Positions 23,648 to 30,835 of a DNA stretch of 44,250 nt are shown here, piece by piece. Each line of letters starts with the position of its first letter. Position 1 is the stretch's first letter. The translations under genes were made by a program, and so were the position numbers. Under the pieces are notes generated by a model. That model saw only the letters and a list, made by a program, of their open reading frames with translations. It searched no databases and had not been told where the DNA came from. Source of the stretch: Lachnospiraceae bacterium (GTDB taxonomy: Bacteria > Bacillota > Clostridia > Lachnospirales > Lachnospiraceae); the NCBI GenBank assembly GCA_029006155.1, contig JAQXGF010000037.1:1-44250 (forward strand). The letters are read 5' to 3'.

Positions 23648-23992
23648 GTGGTTAATCAGGCGAATACATCCGATATAGTTTTGTTCTTGGAAAGGGCAAA
23701 ACGGCTATTATCAGCAGGGAAATATGATTTTGTCCCAAGAAGAAAGAATATGCAGGCCCTTGCACGACATGGGCTGACAATCGCTGATGCAAAGGCAGAG
23801 CTTCTTGACCTTGTTGCTGGCGATTACTATAAGGGACCGAAGCAGGATTTGGATCCTGACAGACCTGGTGCCATCTGGGAATTTAAGAAGCAGATTGATG
23901 GAAAGCAATTTTATGTAAAAATTAAAATCACGCAGGAGAATGGAGAAGATATCCTTAAATGTCTTGGCTTTCATGAAGATGATTTTGCTTAG
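23648..23992 (+). CDS. mqsR: MqsR-family mRNA interferase toxin
   Basis: This 114-aa protein starts at GTG with GGAGG seven bases upstream. It fits the MqsR family (RelE-like fold; the E. coli enzyme cuts mRNA at GCU): an N-terminal helix, then VPRRKNMQALARHGLTIADAK, the family core YYKGPKQDLD, IWEFKKQIDG and the terminal strand FYVKIKI. Family length is about 98-115 aa, so it is complete. The antitoxin gene follows 19 bp later. Toxin before antitoxin is the usual mqsRA order. The cassette is AT-rich and lies between duplicated terminators, which suggests acquisition. Confidence 0.86.
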   Translation: MVNQANTSDIVLFLERAKRLLSAGKYDFVPRRKNMQALARHGLTIADAKAELLDLVAGDYYKGPKQDLDPDRPGAIWEFKKQIDGKQFYVKIKITQENGEDILKCLGFHEDDFA

Positions 23993-24011
23993 GCTATAGG
24001 AGGTGGCAGCA

Positions 24012-25016
24012 TTGAGAAAATATTGCGAAGAATGTGGAAGAGAAGTTGAAACGAAAATAATTACTAAGCGAGAATGTTATGATGTTTGCGGTGAGCCGAT
24101 AGAGGTAAATGCTCAGGTTCTTGTTTGTGCAGATTGTGGAGAGGAATTTTTCTGTGAAGAATTAGATAATGCGACATTAGTAAATGCATATAATGAGTAT
24201 CGCAGGAGGCATAAGCTCCTGCTTCCAGAAGATATCAAAAAAATTCGTGAACAATATGGATTAAGCCAAAGAAGTTTTGCCAAGTTGCTGAACTGGGGAG
24301 ATAAAACGATTTACAGATATGAAAATGGCTCTATTCAGGACAAAGCCCATAATAGCCTTTTATTGTTTTTGCGGAATCCTGAGAATATGAGAACTTATCT
24401 GACGGAGAATGAAATTACGCTTGATGAAAGGCAAAAGGCCAGATTATTAGATACCGTTGAAAAGCTAGAACAGGATACTGAGTATCGCGAAGGACGAAGA
24501 TTTTTTGAAATGTTTTTTTCGAAAAATCCCTGTGAAGAAAATGGATTTAAAAGTTTTGACTATGAGAAATTATGTGCCATGGTTTTATTTTTTGCGCATA
24601 AAAGTTCAGAGTTGCTAAAGACCAAGCTTATGAAATTATTAAACTATTCGGACATGATTTTTTATAAAGAAAATGGGGTTTCTATTTCTGGATTAAGATA
24701 TGTACATTTTCCGTATGGGCCAGTTCCAGAAAATTTTGATATGCTTTTGGGAAGGATGTATTCAGACCATGTAGCGCATATTGAAGTTGCTTATGAAAAT
24801 GGATACGAGAAGCATCAGGTGATCCCCGAATGCGAGATTCCAGAGAATATTTTATCGGCAGAGGAGCTGGAAGTCCTGGAGAGAATATATGTGAAATTCA
24901 AAGATTTTGGTTCTATTGATATCTCTCGTTATTCTCACAAAGAAAAAGGCTATAACGTTACAAAACCGGGTGAAATAATTTCATATTCCTATGCCAAGGA
25001 TATTCAATTGAATTGA
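24012..25016 (+). CDS. mqsA: MqsA-like antitoxin fused to a Panacea (SocA-like) domain
   Basis: This 334-aa protein starts at TTG 24012, with AGGAGGTG six bases upstream; the GTG at 24003 lies within that site. Residues 1-50 are a YgiT/MqsA zinc finger (CEEC at 5-8, CADC at 39-42). Residues about 70-120 are the MqsA HTH (IKKIREQYGLSQRSFAKLL, IYRYENG). Residues about 180-330 are a Panacea domain (LMKLLNYSDMIFY, LRYVHFPYGPVPENF). Panacea is a known promiscuous toxin-neutralising domain. In ordinary MqsA the zinc domain binds the toxin and the HTH binds the operator; here Panacea may add or replace the toxin contact. Confidence 0.85.
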   Translation: MRKYCEECGREVETKIITKRECYDVCGEPIEVNAQVLVCADCGEEFFCEELDNATLVNAYNEYRRRHKLLLPEDIKKIREQYGLSQRSFAKLLNWGDKTIYRYENGSIQDKAHNSLLLFLRNPENMRTYLTENEITLDERQKARLLDTVEKLEQDTEYREGRRFFEMFFSKNPCEENGFKSFDYEKLCAMVLFFAHKSSELLKTKLMKLLNYSDMIFYKENGVSISGLRYVHFPYGPVPENFDMLLGRMYSDHVAHIEVAYENGYEKHQVIPECEIPENILSAEELEVLERIYVKFKDFGSIDISRYSHKEKGYNVTKPGEIISYSYAKDIQLN

Positions 25017-25046
25017 TGTATTGCATTGGCTCAAATTTTAAATTAT

Positions 25047-25099
25047 AAAATAAGTGCGCAGATTATGGGGACAAAGCCTCATGATCTGCGCTTTTATTT
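25047..25099. terminator. Terminator, right copy bracketing the MqsR cassette
   Basis: Same GCGCAGAT/ATCTGCGC hairpin as at 23463-23516, with compensating changes in the inner GGGG/CCTC region. It ends inside the stop codon of the converging sdaAA gene, so it serves both directions. Confidence 0.85.
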
Positions 25100-25967
25100 A
25101 CTCCGCTGCTTCTCCTTGCAGCCGTTCACGGATCTCGACGCCGCGTCTGGTGGCGGCGAGGCCGCCGCGGCCGGTCTCTCGGAGGGAGACGTCCATGAGG
25201 TCGCCGACTTCTTTCATGGCGTCGATGACCTGGTCGGCCGGGATCATACTCTGGATTCCGGCGAGCGCCATGTCAGCAGCGGACATCGCGTTCACGGCGC
25301 CGATGACGTTGCGCTTCACACACGGTACTTCGACGAGACCGGAGACCGGATCGCAGACGAGGCCGAGCAGATTTTTCAGGCTCATGGCGACGGCGGCGAG
25401 GATCTGTTCGCAGCTGCCGCCGCGCAGGTAGACGAGTGCGCCTGCCGCCATCGCGGAGGCGGAGCCGATCTCTGCCTGACAGCCACCGGAGGCTCCGGCG
25501 ATGCTGGCGCGGGTGGCGATGACCTGACCGATTCCGGCAGCGACGAAGAGTGCGCGGATCGTATTCGGATCTTCACGGAAGAGCGGAATGAGCACGGCCG
25601 GGAGGACGCCGCAGGCTCCGGCGGTCGGAGCGGCGACGATCCGCTTCATGCAGGCGTTGGATTCGCCCATCTGGAGCGCCTGCGCGATGACACGTCCCAT
25701 TGCGTCTCCGCACAGGGTATCACCCTTGGCGACATAGTTAGCCATGACGCCACCTGCACCGCCGACCAGTCCGCTGTTGGACTTGCGGGATGCGTCGTAG
25801 GAATCACTGGCCTCGCACATGCTTTCCCACATGGCGGTCATCTGGCGGATCGATGCCTCGCGGTCGACGAGCCGGTCTTTCATATCTTCCCGGAGCACCG
25901 CCTCCGCGAAGTCGATGGATTCTTTCTGACAGATCGCAAGGATCTGCGATAATGCTTCAAATGCCAT
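25098..25967 (-). CDS. sdaAA: L-serine dehydratase, iron-sulfur-dependent, alpha subunit
   Basis: This 289-aa catalytic subunit of the [4Fe-4S] enzyme converts L-serine to pyruvate and ammonia. The start at 25967 (MAFEALSQ) has GAGAGG upstream; an ATG 33 bases earlier is less well placed. Family landmarks are clear: the KSNSGLVGGAGG loop, PTAGACGVLP, ASGGCQAEIG, and CDPVSGLVEVPC with the cysteines that hold the cluster. The beta subunit gene lies upstream on the same strand after 185 bp with no ORF or recognised regulatory element. Cytoplasmic, oxygen-sensitive, typical of anaerobes. Confidence 0.95.
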   Translation of the reverse strand: MAFEALSQILAICQKESIDFAEAVLREDMKDRLVDREASIRQMTAMWESMCEASDSYDASRKSNSGLVGGAGGVMANYVAKGDTLCGDAMGRVIAQALQMGESNACMKRIVAAPTAGACGVLPAVLIPLFREDPNTIRALFVAAGIGQVIATRASIAGASGGCQAEIGSASAMAAGALVYLRGGSCEQILAAVAMSLKNLLGLVCDPVSGLVEVPCVKRNVIGAVNAMSAADMALAGIQSMIPADQVIDAMKEVGDLMDVSLRETGRGGLAATRRGVEIRERLQGEAAE

Positions 25968-26152
25968 AAATCTGGCCTCTCTTTCTGTATAGTATCCCAT
26001 TTATTTGCTAAGTAAGCTGTGTTATCCCTGCGGTTCCTCTCAGTAGATTTTTTACTGCGGGGAGGACATGCCAATTCTGCAGCAATTCTTTGTAGTTCTG
26101 CTGACCGGGTCTCAAATGTTCGCTTTAATTATCTCGCTGTAGATAGTTGGGT

Positions 26153-26815
26153 TCATTGCTCTGTATTTAAATATGTGACTTTGATGACACCTTCCAGACG
26201 CGAGAGCCACCGGAGTGCCTCCGCCGGAATGTCCTGATCGGTCTCGATGACCATCACGGCATAGCCGCCACGGTGATTGCGGTAGAGCTGCATCGTGGCG
26301 ATGTTTACCGATTTGTGCGAGAGCATGGAAGTCACCTCTGCGACGTGGCCCGGCTGATCCAGGTTGTGGACGATCAGAGTCGGAGAGTCGCCGTTGAAAT
26401 TTACATTGATGCCATCGAGCTTGTTGACCATGATGCGGCCTCCGCCGAGGGAGGACGCCTGGACTTCCAGTTCACGTCCACTCTCCGTAGCCAGCTGCAG
26501 GATAGCGGTATTCGGATGCGCTTCTTTTAATTCGGTCTTGTCAAAGGTAAATGCGAGCCCCTGTGCTTCGGCGAGTGCGAAGCTGTCCGGGATGCGGATG
26601 TCATCCGGCTTCATGCCGAGCAGTCCGGCGACGAGTGCCCGGTCGGTACCATGACCGGTGCCGGTAGCGGCAAAGGAGCCGGAGAGTGTGATCTTGGCGG
26701 TGGCTGGCTGCCCGCCGAGCAGCCGTCTTGCGATCAGACCGATCCGGACGGCACCTGCCGTATGGGAACTGGACGGGCCGACCATGACCGGCCCAAGAAT
26801 ATCAAAAATGTTCAT
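26153..26815 (-). CDS. sdaAB: L-serine dehydratase, iron-sulfur-dependent, beta subunit
   Basis: This 220-aa partner of SdaAA starts MNIFDILGPVMVGPSSSHTAGAVRIG, the family's signature N-terminus. Residues about 145-220 are an ACT domain (TLIVHNLDQPGHVAEVTSMLS...), the usual small-molecule sensing module. AAAGGA lies eight bases before the ATG. First gene of the two-gene operon; no strong promoter was seen in the 206-bp gap upstream. Confidence 0.95.
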   Translation of the reverse strand: MNIFDILGPVMVGPSSSHTAGAVRIGLIARRLLGGQPATAKITLSGSFAATGTGHGTDRALVAGLLGMKPDDIRIPDSFALAEAQGLAFTFDKTELKEAHPNTAILQLATESGRELEVQASSLGGGRIMVNKLDGINVNFNGDSPTLIVHNLDQPGHVAEVTSMLSHKSVNIATMQLYRNHRGGYAVMVIETDQDIPAEALRWLSRLEGVIKVTYLNTEQ

Positions 26816-26914
26816 GGAAAGATCCTTTCTTTATCAAAAGTAACCGAATTACAAAAATGTATTCAGCCATGGATAAATAGTAAAATAAAGTGCGAATATC
26901 CGCTCTATGTAAGA

Positions 26915-26938
26915 AAAGCAGAGCAAACGCTCTGCTTT
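26915..26938 (-). terminator. Terminator after the rhodanese-TtcA gene
   Basis: AAAGCAGAGC-AAAC-GCTCTGCTTT (26915-26924/26929-26938), a perfect 10-bp stem. On the minus strand it is followed by TTC and AT-rich DNA. Confidence 0.65.
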
Positions 26939-27021
26939 AGTCTGTGCAGATCATACAGAAGTTATTCTACGTGATCTGGTGGAAATATTCAACTGAAAGT
27001 TACAGAATTCTGCGCGGGAAC

Positions 27022-28230
27022 TTAGTCCGAGATCGGTGTAGCCGAATCATATCCCTCCAAAAAGGAATGCCGCACGCCATGCTGCTTATAGCCGATCACG
27101 GTGTCGAGATTTACGTTTTCCATGCTGCGGAAAATGTTGCCCTCCACGTAGGGGTTCGTTTTTTTCATCTCAGCGATCATTTTTTTGACTTCCATGCGTT
27201 TGGAGACGCTCGTGCCGTCCGGACGGCAGGTCGTGCATGTATCCGTGAAGCGGCAGGCGCACTGGATGAAGTGCAGATCGTTGTAGTCGCGCCAGTGGAT
27301 GATGTCGGCTTCCCGGATGAGGTACATCGGGCGGATGACTTCCATCCCGTCAAAATGAATGCTGTGCAGCTTTGGCATCATTGTCTGGATCTGTGCGCCA
27401 TAGAGCATGCCCATGAGGTTGGTCTCGATCACGTCGTCGTAGTGGTGGCCGAGGGCGATCTTATTGCAGCCAAGATCCATTGCCTTGCGGTAGAGATAGC
27501 CGCGGCGCATGCGGGCGCAGAGATAGCACGGGGATTTGTCGACGTTGTAGACCGCATCGAAGATCTGTGTCTCGAAAATGGTGGCCGGGATGCCGAGCAT
27601 GCGGGCGTTTTCCTCGATGATCTTCCGGTTGGACTCGTTATAGCCCGGATCCATGACGAGGTACACGACCTCGAACGGGAATTTATTGTGGCGCTTCAGC
27701 TCCTGAAACAGCTTGGCCATGAGCATGGAGTCCTTGCCGCCGGAGATACAGACTGCGATCTTGTCATTTTCCTGAATCAGCTCATAGTCGCGGACTGCCT
27801 TTGCAAAGCGGGAGAAGAGCGGCACGTGGAATTTGCGCCGGATGCTGTCTTCGATGCGTTTCTGGCGGGCAAGCCGGGCTTCTTCTTTTTCGGCTTCGCT
27901 CTCATCCGGTGTGTCGCCTGCTAAATGAGCGAGCAGCCAGCCGTTGTATCCGCCGGTGAGGCTGCGGGATGGAATGCCGCGCTCGTTCAGTTCGGCAGCG
28001 AGATCCACGCTTAAAATACCACGCGCGCAGTAGAGCACTGCCGTGCGTCCTTTGAGCAGCTCCGGTTCAGAAGTGAGCCGTGCTACGACTTCCTCCTGTG
28101 GAATGTGGATGGCACCGTTTGCCATTCCGTAGGCAATGCTCGCATCGTCACGGGTGTCGATGAGCTGATAAGAATCCTGCGGGAGTGTTTTCAGCTCCTG
28201 CGGGGTGATTTCGATCTGTATATCTGACAT
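27022..28230 (-). CDS. Rhodanese domain fused to TtcA-like PP-loop tRNA thiolation protein
   Basis: This 402-aa fusion has, at residues about 10-105, a rhodanese domain with active-site Cys68 in LYCARG, which can carry persulfide sulfur. Residues about 125-390 are a TtcA/TtuA-type PP-loop ATPase: SGGKDS (163-168), CYLC (235-238), GHHYDDVIET and a cysteine-rich C-terminal stretch (CACRFTDTCTTC, 324-335). TtcA makes 2-thiocytidine at tRNA position 32 using a [4Fe-4S] cluster. A sulfur carrier fused to the thiolase suggests direct sulfur hand-off, an inference from the domain order. Single-gene transcript with its own promoter and terminator. Confidence 0.87.
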   Translation of the reverse strand: MSDIQIEITPQELKTLPQDSYQLIDTRDDASIAYGMANGAIHIPQEEVVARLTSEPELLKGRTAVLYCARGILSVDLAAELNERGIPSRSLTGGYNGWLLAHLAGDTPDESEAEKEEARLARQKRIEDSIRRKFHVPLFSRFAKAVRDYELIQENDKIAVCISGGKDSMLMAKLFQELKRHNKFPFEVVYLVMDPGYNESNRKIIEENARMLGIPATIFETQIFDAVYNVDKSPCYLCARMRRGYLYRKAMDLGCNKIALGHHYDDVIETNLMGMLYGAQIQTMMPKLHSIHFDGMEVIRPMYLIREADIIHWRDYNDLHFIQCACRFTDTCTTCRPDGTSVSKRMEVKKMIAEMKKTNPYVEGNIFRSMENVNLDTVIGYKQHGVRHSFLEGYDSATPISD

Positions 28231-28406
28231 GAGAGATCTCCTTTTTTAACGAATTGCTCTGTGATATGATACTTTAACGGAATTAGGTCATTCGCTGCGC
28301 CAATCGAACCGGGCAGTCAGATAAATATCCAGATGAAAATATCATAATGAGCGACACGGGTAAGGCAGGCCATAGTCGTCTGCCATTTAGAAAAAGTGGT
28401 TCGGTA

Positions 28407-28435
28407 ATCATATAATAAGTAGATAAAAAGAACAA
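28407..28435 (-). promoter_or_regulatory. Promoter candidate of the rhodanese-TtcA gene
   Basis: On the minus strand TTGTTC (28435-28430), 17-bp spacer, TATGAT (28412-28407), giving a leader of about 170 nt. The rest of 28231-28569 holds this leader and the next terminator; no ORF is supported there and no known riboswitch was recognised. Confidence 0.45.
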
Positions 28436-28481
28436 CTCCGCGTGCTATCTTATCACAGGCGTTTATTTTTTTCAACACAAC

Positions 28482-28544
28482 AAAAAGACTCCGGCACTGC
28501 CAAAAGGGTGATTTCATGTACCCATTTTGGACGGTGCCGGAGTC
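28482..28544 (-). terminator. Long two-tier terminator hairpin after the repeat-rich secreted protein
   Basis: GACTCCGGCAC (28487-28497) pairs perfectly with GTGCCGGAGTC (28534-28544). Inside, CCAAAAGGGT pairs imperfectly with ACCCATTTTGG. On the minus strand it is followed by TTTTTG. Confidence 0.82.
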
Positions 28545-28569
28545 TCGGAAAGAGTTTATGAAATGAAAC

Positions 28570-30507
28570 TTACTCGCTCAGCACGGTGCCATCTGCCAGC
28601 GTGATCGTATATCCATTAAAATCGATCGTTCCGTTGTTGGTCAGGAAGGTGAGTGTGCAGTCGCCGGTCAGTGTCCAGGTGCTGCCCTCATCTACAGTGA
28701 CGACGGCATTGTCATCGACTGTGGTTCCTCCGTCAGCGTTGTCGACGATGTTGATGGTACCGGTGAAGCTGCTGCCGGAGAGGGTGAGATCGAGCGTGGA
28801 GATGCTGTCCACGATGATATCGCCCTCAAGGGTCTGGTCGTTTGCGGTAAATTCGACCTGAGCGCCGTTGCTTCCGGCATTGCCCCAGCCGTGGCTCGCA
28901 CTGTTGCCGGTGACGTTCAGAAGATAGGCATTGGCATCGTTGTTGGTCAGGGTCACGCCGGTAAGATCGATCGTGCAGTGTGTATTGGTCACATAGAACA
29001 TGTCGCCGTTGTTCGAGGTGAGAGTTCCACCATTCATCGTGAAGGAGGAGGTGCCGACCTCTGCGTCACCGGACATGGACTGGTAGATCATGACATTGTG
29101 TACGTTTTCATCGGAGCTGGTTCCCTCGGTATCACTCATGTTTCCGGATACGTCGCAGTTGTCAAGTGTGATGGAATTCTGCCCTTCGATGACAAGTGCT
29201 TCTGAATTATTTGCGGTCAGCGTGGCGTCCGAAACGGAAATCGCTGCGGTAGAATAGACAGCCGGAGAATTGTAGCCGTTTGAGGTATAGGTACCGCCGG
29301 TCACATTTACCGTACCGCCGCCCCGGTCAGAACGGATGGCAGCGGCAGAGTTTCCGGAGGTGTCGACGGTCAGGTTGGAAGCGTTTGTGGTCGCGCCGCC
29401 GGTCGTCTGGATGCCGCCGGAATTGTCGGCAGTCGTCGTGATGGTCGAGTCTGAGATCGTGACGGTCGTACCTTCTCCGTAGCTGAACACACCGTTGCCG
29501 TTCTGGGCGGAAGAGGTGACAGTCGCACCGGTGATCGTGACATTTGCGCCATCCGTTGCGAGCAGCGCGGCGTTCATGCCGTAGAAATCACCATCCTCGG
29601 TATTGGAGCTGGAGCCGGAGGATTTGTCGACGGTAATGCCATCTAACGTGACGGTCGCGCCATCGACGCGCAGCGCGTTTTCATCATCTCCGGTAGAAGT
29701 ATAAGTCTCATCCGAGACGCTGGAGTCCTCGCTGATGGTCGTCGCTGCATCGCCCTGTGTCACTTCACCGGATCCACCGAATCCGCCCGGTGCACCGTTT
29801 CCGCCAGGAGCTCCATTTCCGTCCGGTGCACCGTTTTCATTCGGGGCACCATTTCCATCCGGTGCACCCATGCCATCCGGCTGGGTAGAGAGGACGGTCA
29901 CCTGAGCGACATCACCGTTTTCATCAAATTCGATGGAGAGGATGGAGTCCGCTGCGATATCATCAAGCGAGCCTTCCTCGGTATCCTTTCCGTTTTCGAC
30001 GAGGATTTCCGTATCCGCAAAGTCGAGAGTCAGAGTATCATCACCTGCCGTGAAGAAATTCATCCCGCCGCCATTTGGCATCTCCGGAGGAGTCTGAGCA
30101 TCACTATTTTGTCCATCAGAGTCCTGAGCACCGTTGCTGTTGTCGTCTGGTTTTTCCGGAGGAGTCTGAGCATCATTGCTCTGTCCATCGGAACCCTGAG
30201 CACCGTTGCCGTTGTCGTCCGGTTTTTCCGGAAGGGTCTGAGCATTACTGCTCTGTCCATCGGAACCCTGAGCATCATTGCTCGGGCCGTTGCCGTCCGG
30301 TGGGGTCTGCATCTCGCCGCCCTCCGGCATTTCCGGGAGATTCAGCTCGCCGACCTGCAGATCGACGCTGCTGCCGTCGATGCTGGTGACTTTTGCGGTG
30401 ATCGTCTGATTGCTGTAGTCACTGTCTGCGAATACGCTGACGCCGCCGAAAGCTGCTGCAGAAACGGAAAGGGAAAGTGCATATAAGAATAACTGTCTTT
30501 TTTTCAT
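28570..30507 (-). CDS. Secreted repeat-rich beta-helix-like protein (645 aa)
   Basis: The start at 30507 (MKKRQLFLYALS...) has AGGAGG eight bases upstream. A signal peptide (1-27, ...VSVFA) is followed by a short beta region. Residues 80-148 are three 24-residue units (QGSDGQS.NAQTPPEKPDDNGNGA type), and residues about 210-245 are collagen-like PDGNGA units. Residues about 265-630 are Thr/Ser/Asn-rich short strands (VTLDGITVDKSSG, VTISDSTITTTADNSGG, ITLDNCDVSGN), the pattern of a right-handed beta-helix. No LPxTG, SLH or dockerin, so it is probably released or loosely bound. Family and ligand unknown; the adjacent two-component system may control it. Confidence 0.75.
   Translation of the reverse strand: MKKRQLFLYALSLSVSAAAFGGVSVFADSDYSNQTITAKVTSIDGSSVDLQVGELNLPEMPEGGEMQTPPDGNGPSNDAQGSDGQSSNAQTLPEKPDDNGNGAQGSDGQSNDAQTPPEKPDDNSNGAQDSDGQNSDAQTPPEMPNGGGMNFFTAGDDTLTLDFADTEILVENGKDTEEGSLDDIAADSILSIEFDENGDVAQVTVLSTQPDGMGAPDGNGAPNENGAPDGNGAPGGNGAPGGFGGSGEVTQGDAATTISEDSSVSDETYTSTGDDENALRVDGATVTLDGITVDKSSGSSSNTEDGDFYGMNAALLATDGANVTITGATVTSSAQNGNGVFSYGEGTTVTISDSTITTTADNSGGIQTTGGATTNASNLTVDTSGNSAAAIRSDRGGGTVNVTGGTYTSNGYNSPAVYSTAAISVSDATLTANNSEALVIEGQNSITLDNCDVSGNMSDTEGTSSDENVHNVMIYQSMSGDAEVGTSSFTMNGGTLTSNNGDMFYVTNTHCTIDLTGVTLTNNDANAYLLNVTGNSASHGWGNAGSNGAQVEFTANDQTLEGDIIVDSISTLDLTLSGSSFTGTINIVDNADGGTTVDDNAVVTVDEGSTWTLTGDCTLTFLTNNGTIDFNGYTITLADGTVLSE
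29773..29880. repeat. 18-bp PDGNGA codon repeats in the secreted protein
   Basis: Tandem units encoding (P)D/G/E-GNGA, about six copies with small changes, collagen-like in composition. Prone to length change by slippage. Confidence 0.65.
30064..30270. repeat. Three 72-bp tandem repeats in the secreted protein
   Basis: Encode residues 80-103, 104-127 and 128-148. The DNA is well conserved between units (…CAGAGC.ATGATGCTCAGACTCC… pattern), so copy number may vary between strains. Confidence 0.75.
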
Positions 30508-30668
30508 GGTAAATTCCTCCTTGTGATACAAGCCTTCACTGCTTCCTGCTTTTCACAGATCAAAGCAGTATTAGCAATGGATGACTTGATTTGATGACTT
30601 TGTTTTTGGTCTTTCGATAGAAGTAAAGGCATGTGGTAAAATCTCTGTTCCCTTGCTTCTTGACCTGC

Positions 30669-30701
30669 ATTATAGGAGGTCAACCTTAGACTTAGCTTAG
30701 A
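30669..30701 (-). promoter_or_regulatory. Response-regulator-type promoter of the repeat-rich secreted protein
   Basis: The minus strand carries TATAAT (30674-30669) but no -35 hexamer. Instead, TCTAAGCTAAGTCTAAGG (30701-30684) occupies the -35 region. The first and third CTAAG start 11 bp apart, the usual spacing of OmpR/PhoB-family sites. This suggests activation, perhaps by the regulator at 32224-32898. The leader is about 155 nt. Confidence 0.5.
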
Positions 30702-30735
30702 AAAAAAGACCTCACAGCATGATTTCTGTGAAGTC
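30701..30735 (-). terminator. Terminator of the cyclophilin/two-component operon
   Basis: On the minus strand GACTTCACAG/CTGTGAGGTC (30735-30726 with 30717-30708) is followed by seven T. A further CCTGACT/AGTCAGG hairpin lies between it and the kinase stop. The T tract abuts the CTAAG repeats of the next promoter. Confidence 0.82.
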
Positions 30736-30835
30736 TTTGTGAACCTGACTGTAAAATATCTGCAAGTCAGGGGAAATGATTGCGCAGTTTAGACGGTTTT
30801 TTTGACAGGCTCGGTATCAAAAAAAATGTCCGCCA

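Noticed and set aside
26000..26152. Riboswitch or leader gene between sdaAB and sdaAA
   Set aside because: Checked for glycine-riboswitch-like and T-box-like patterns by eye; none recognised, and the short minus frame there has no SD.
25026..27924. Plus-strand frames of 308 and 326 aa opposite sdaAA and the TtcA fusion
   Set aside because: Antisense shadows; the first overlaps a terminator and both lack ribosome binding sites.
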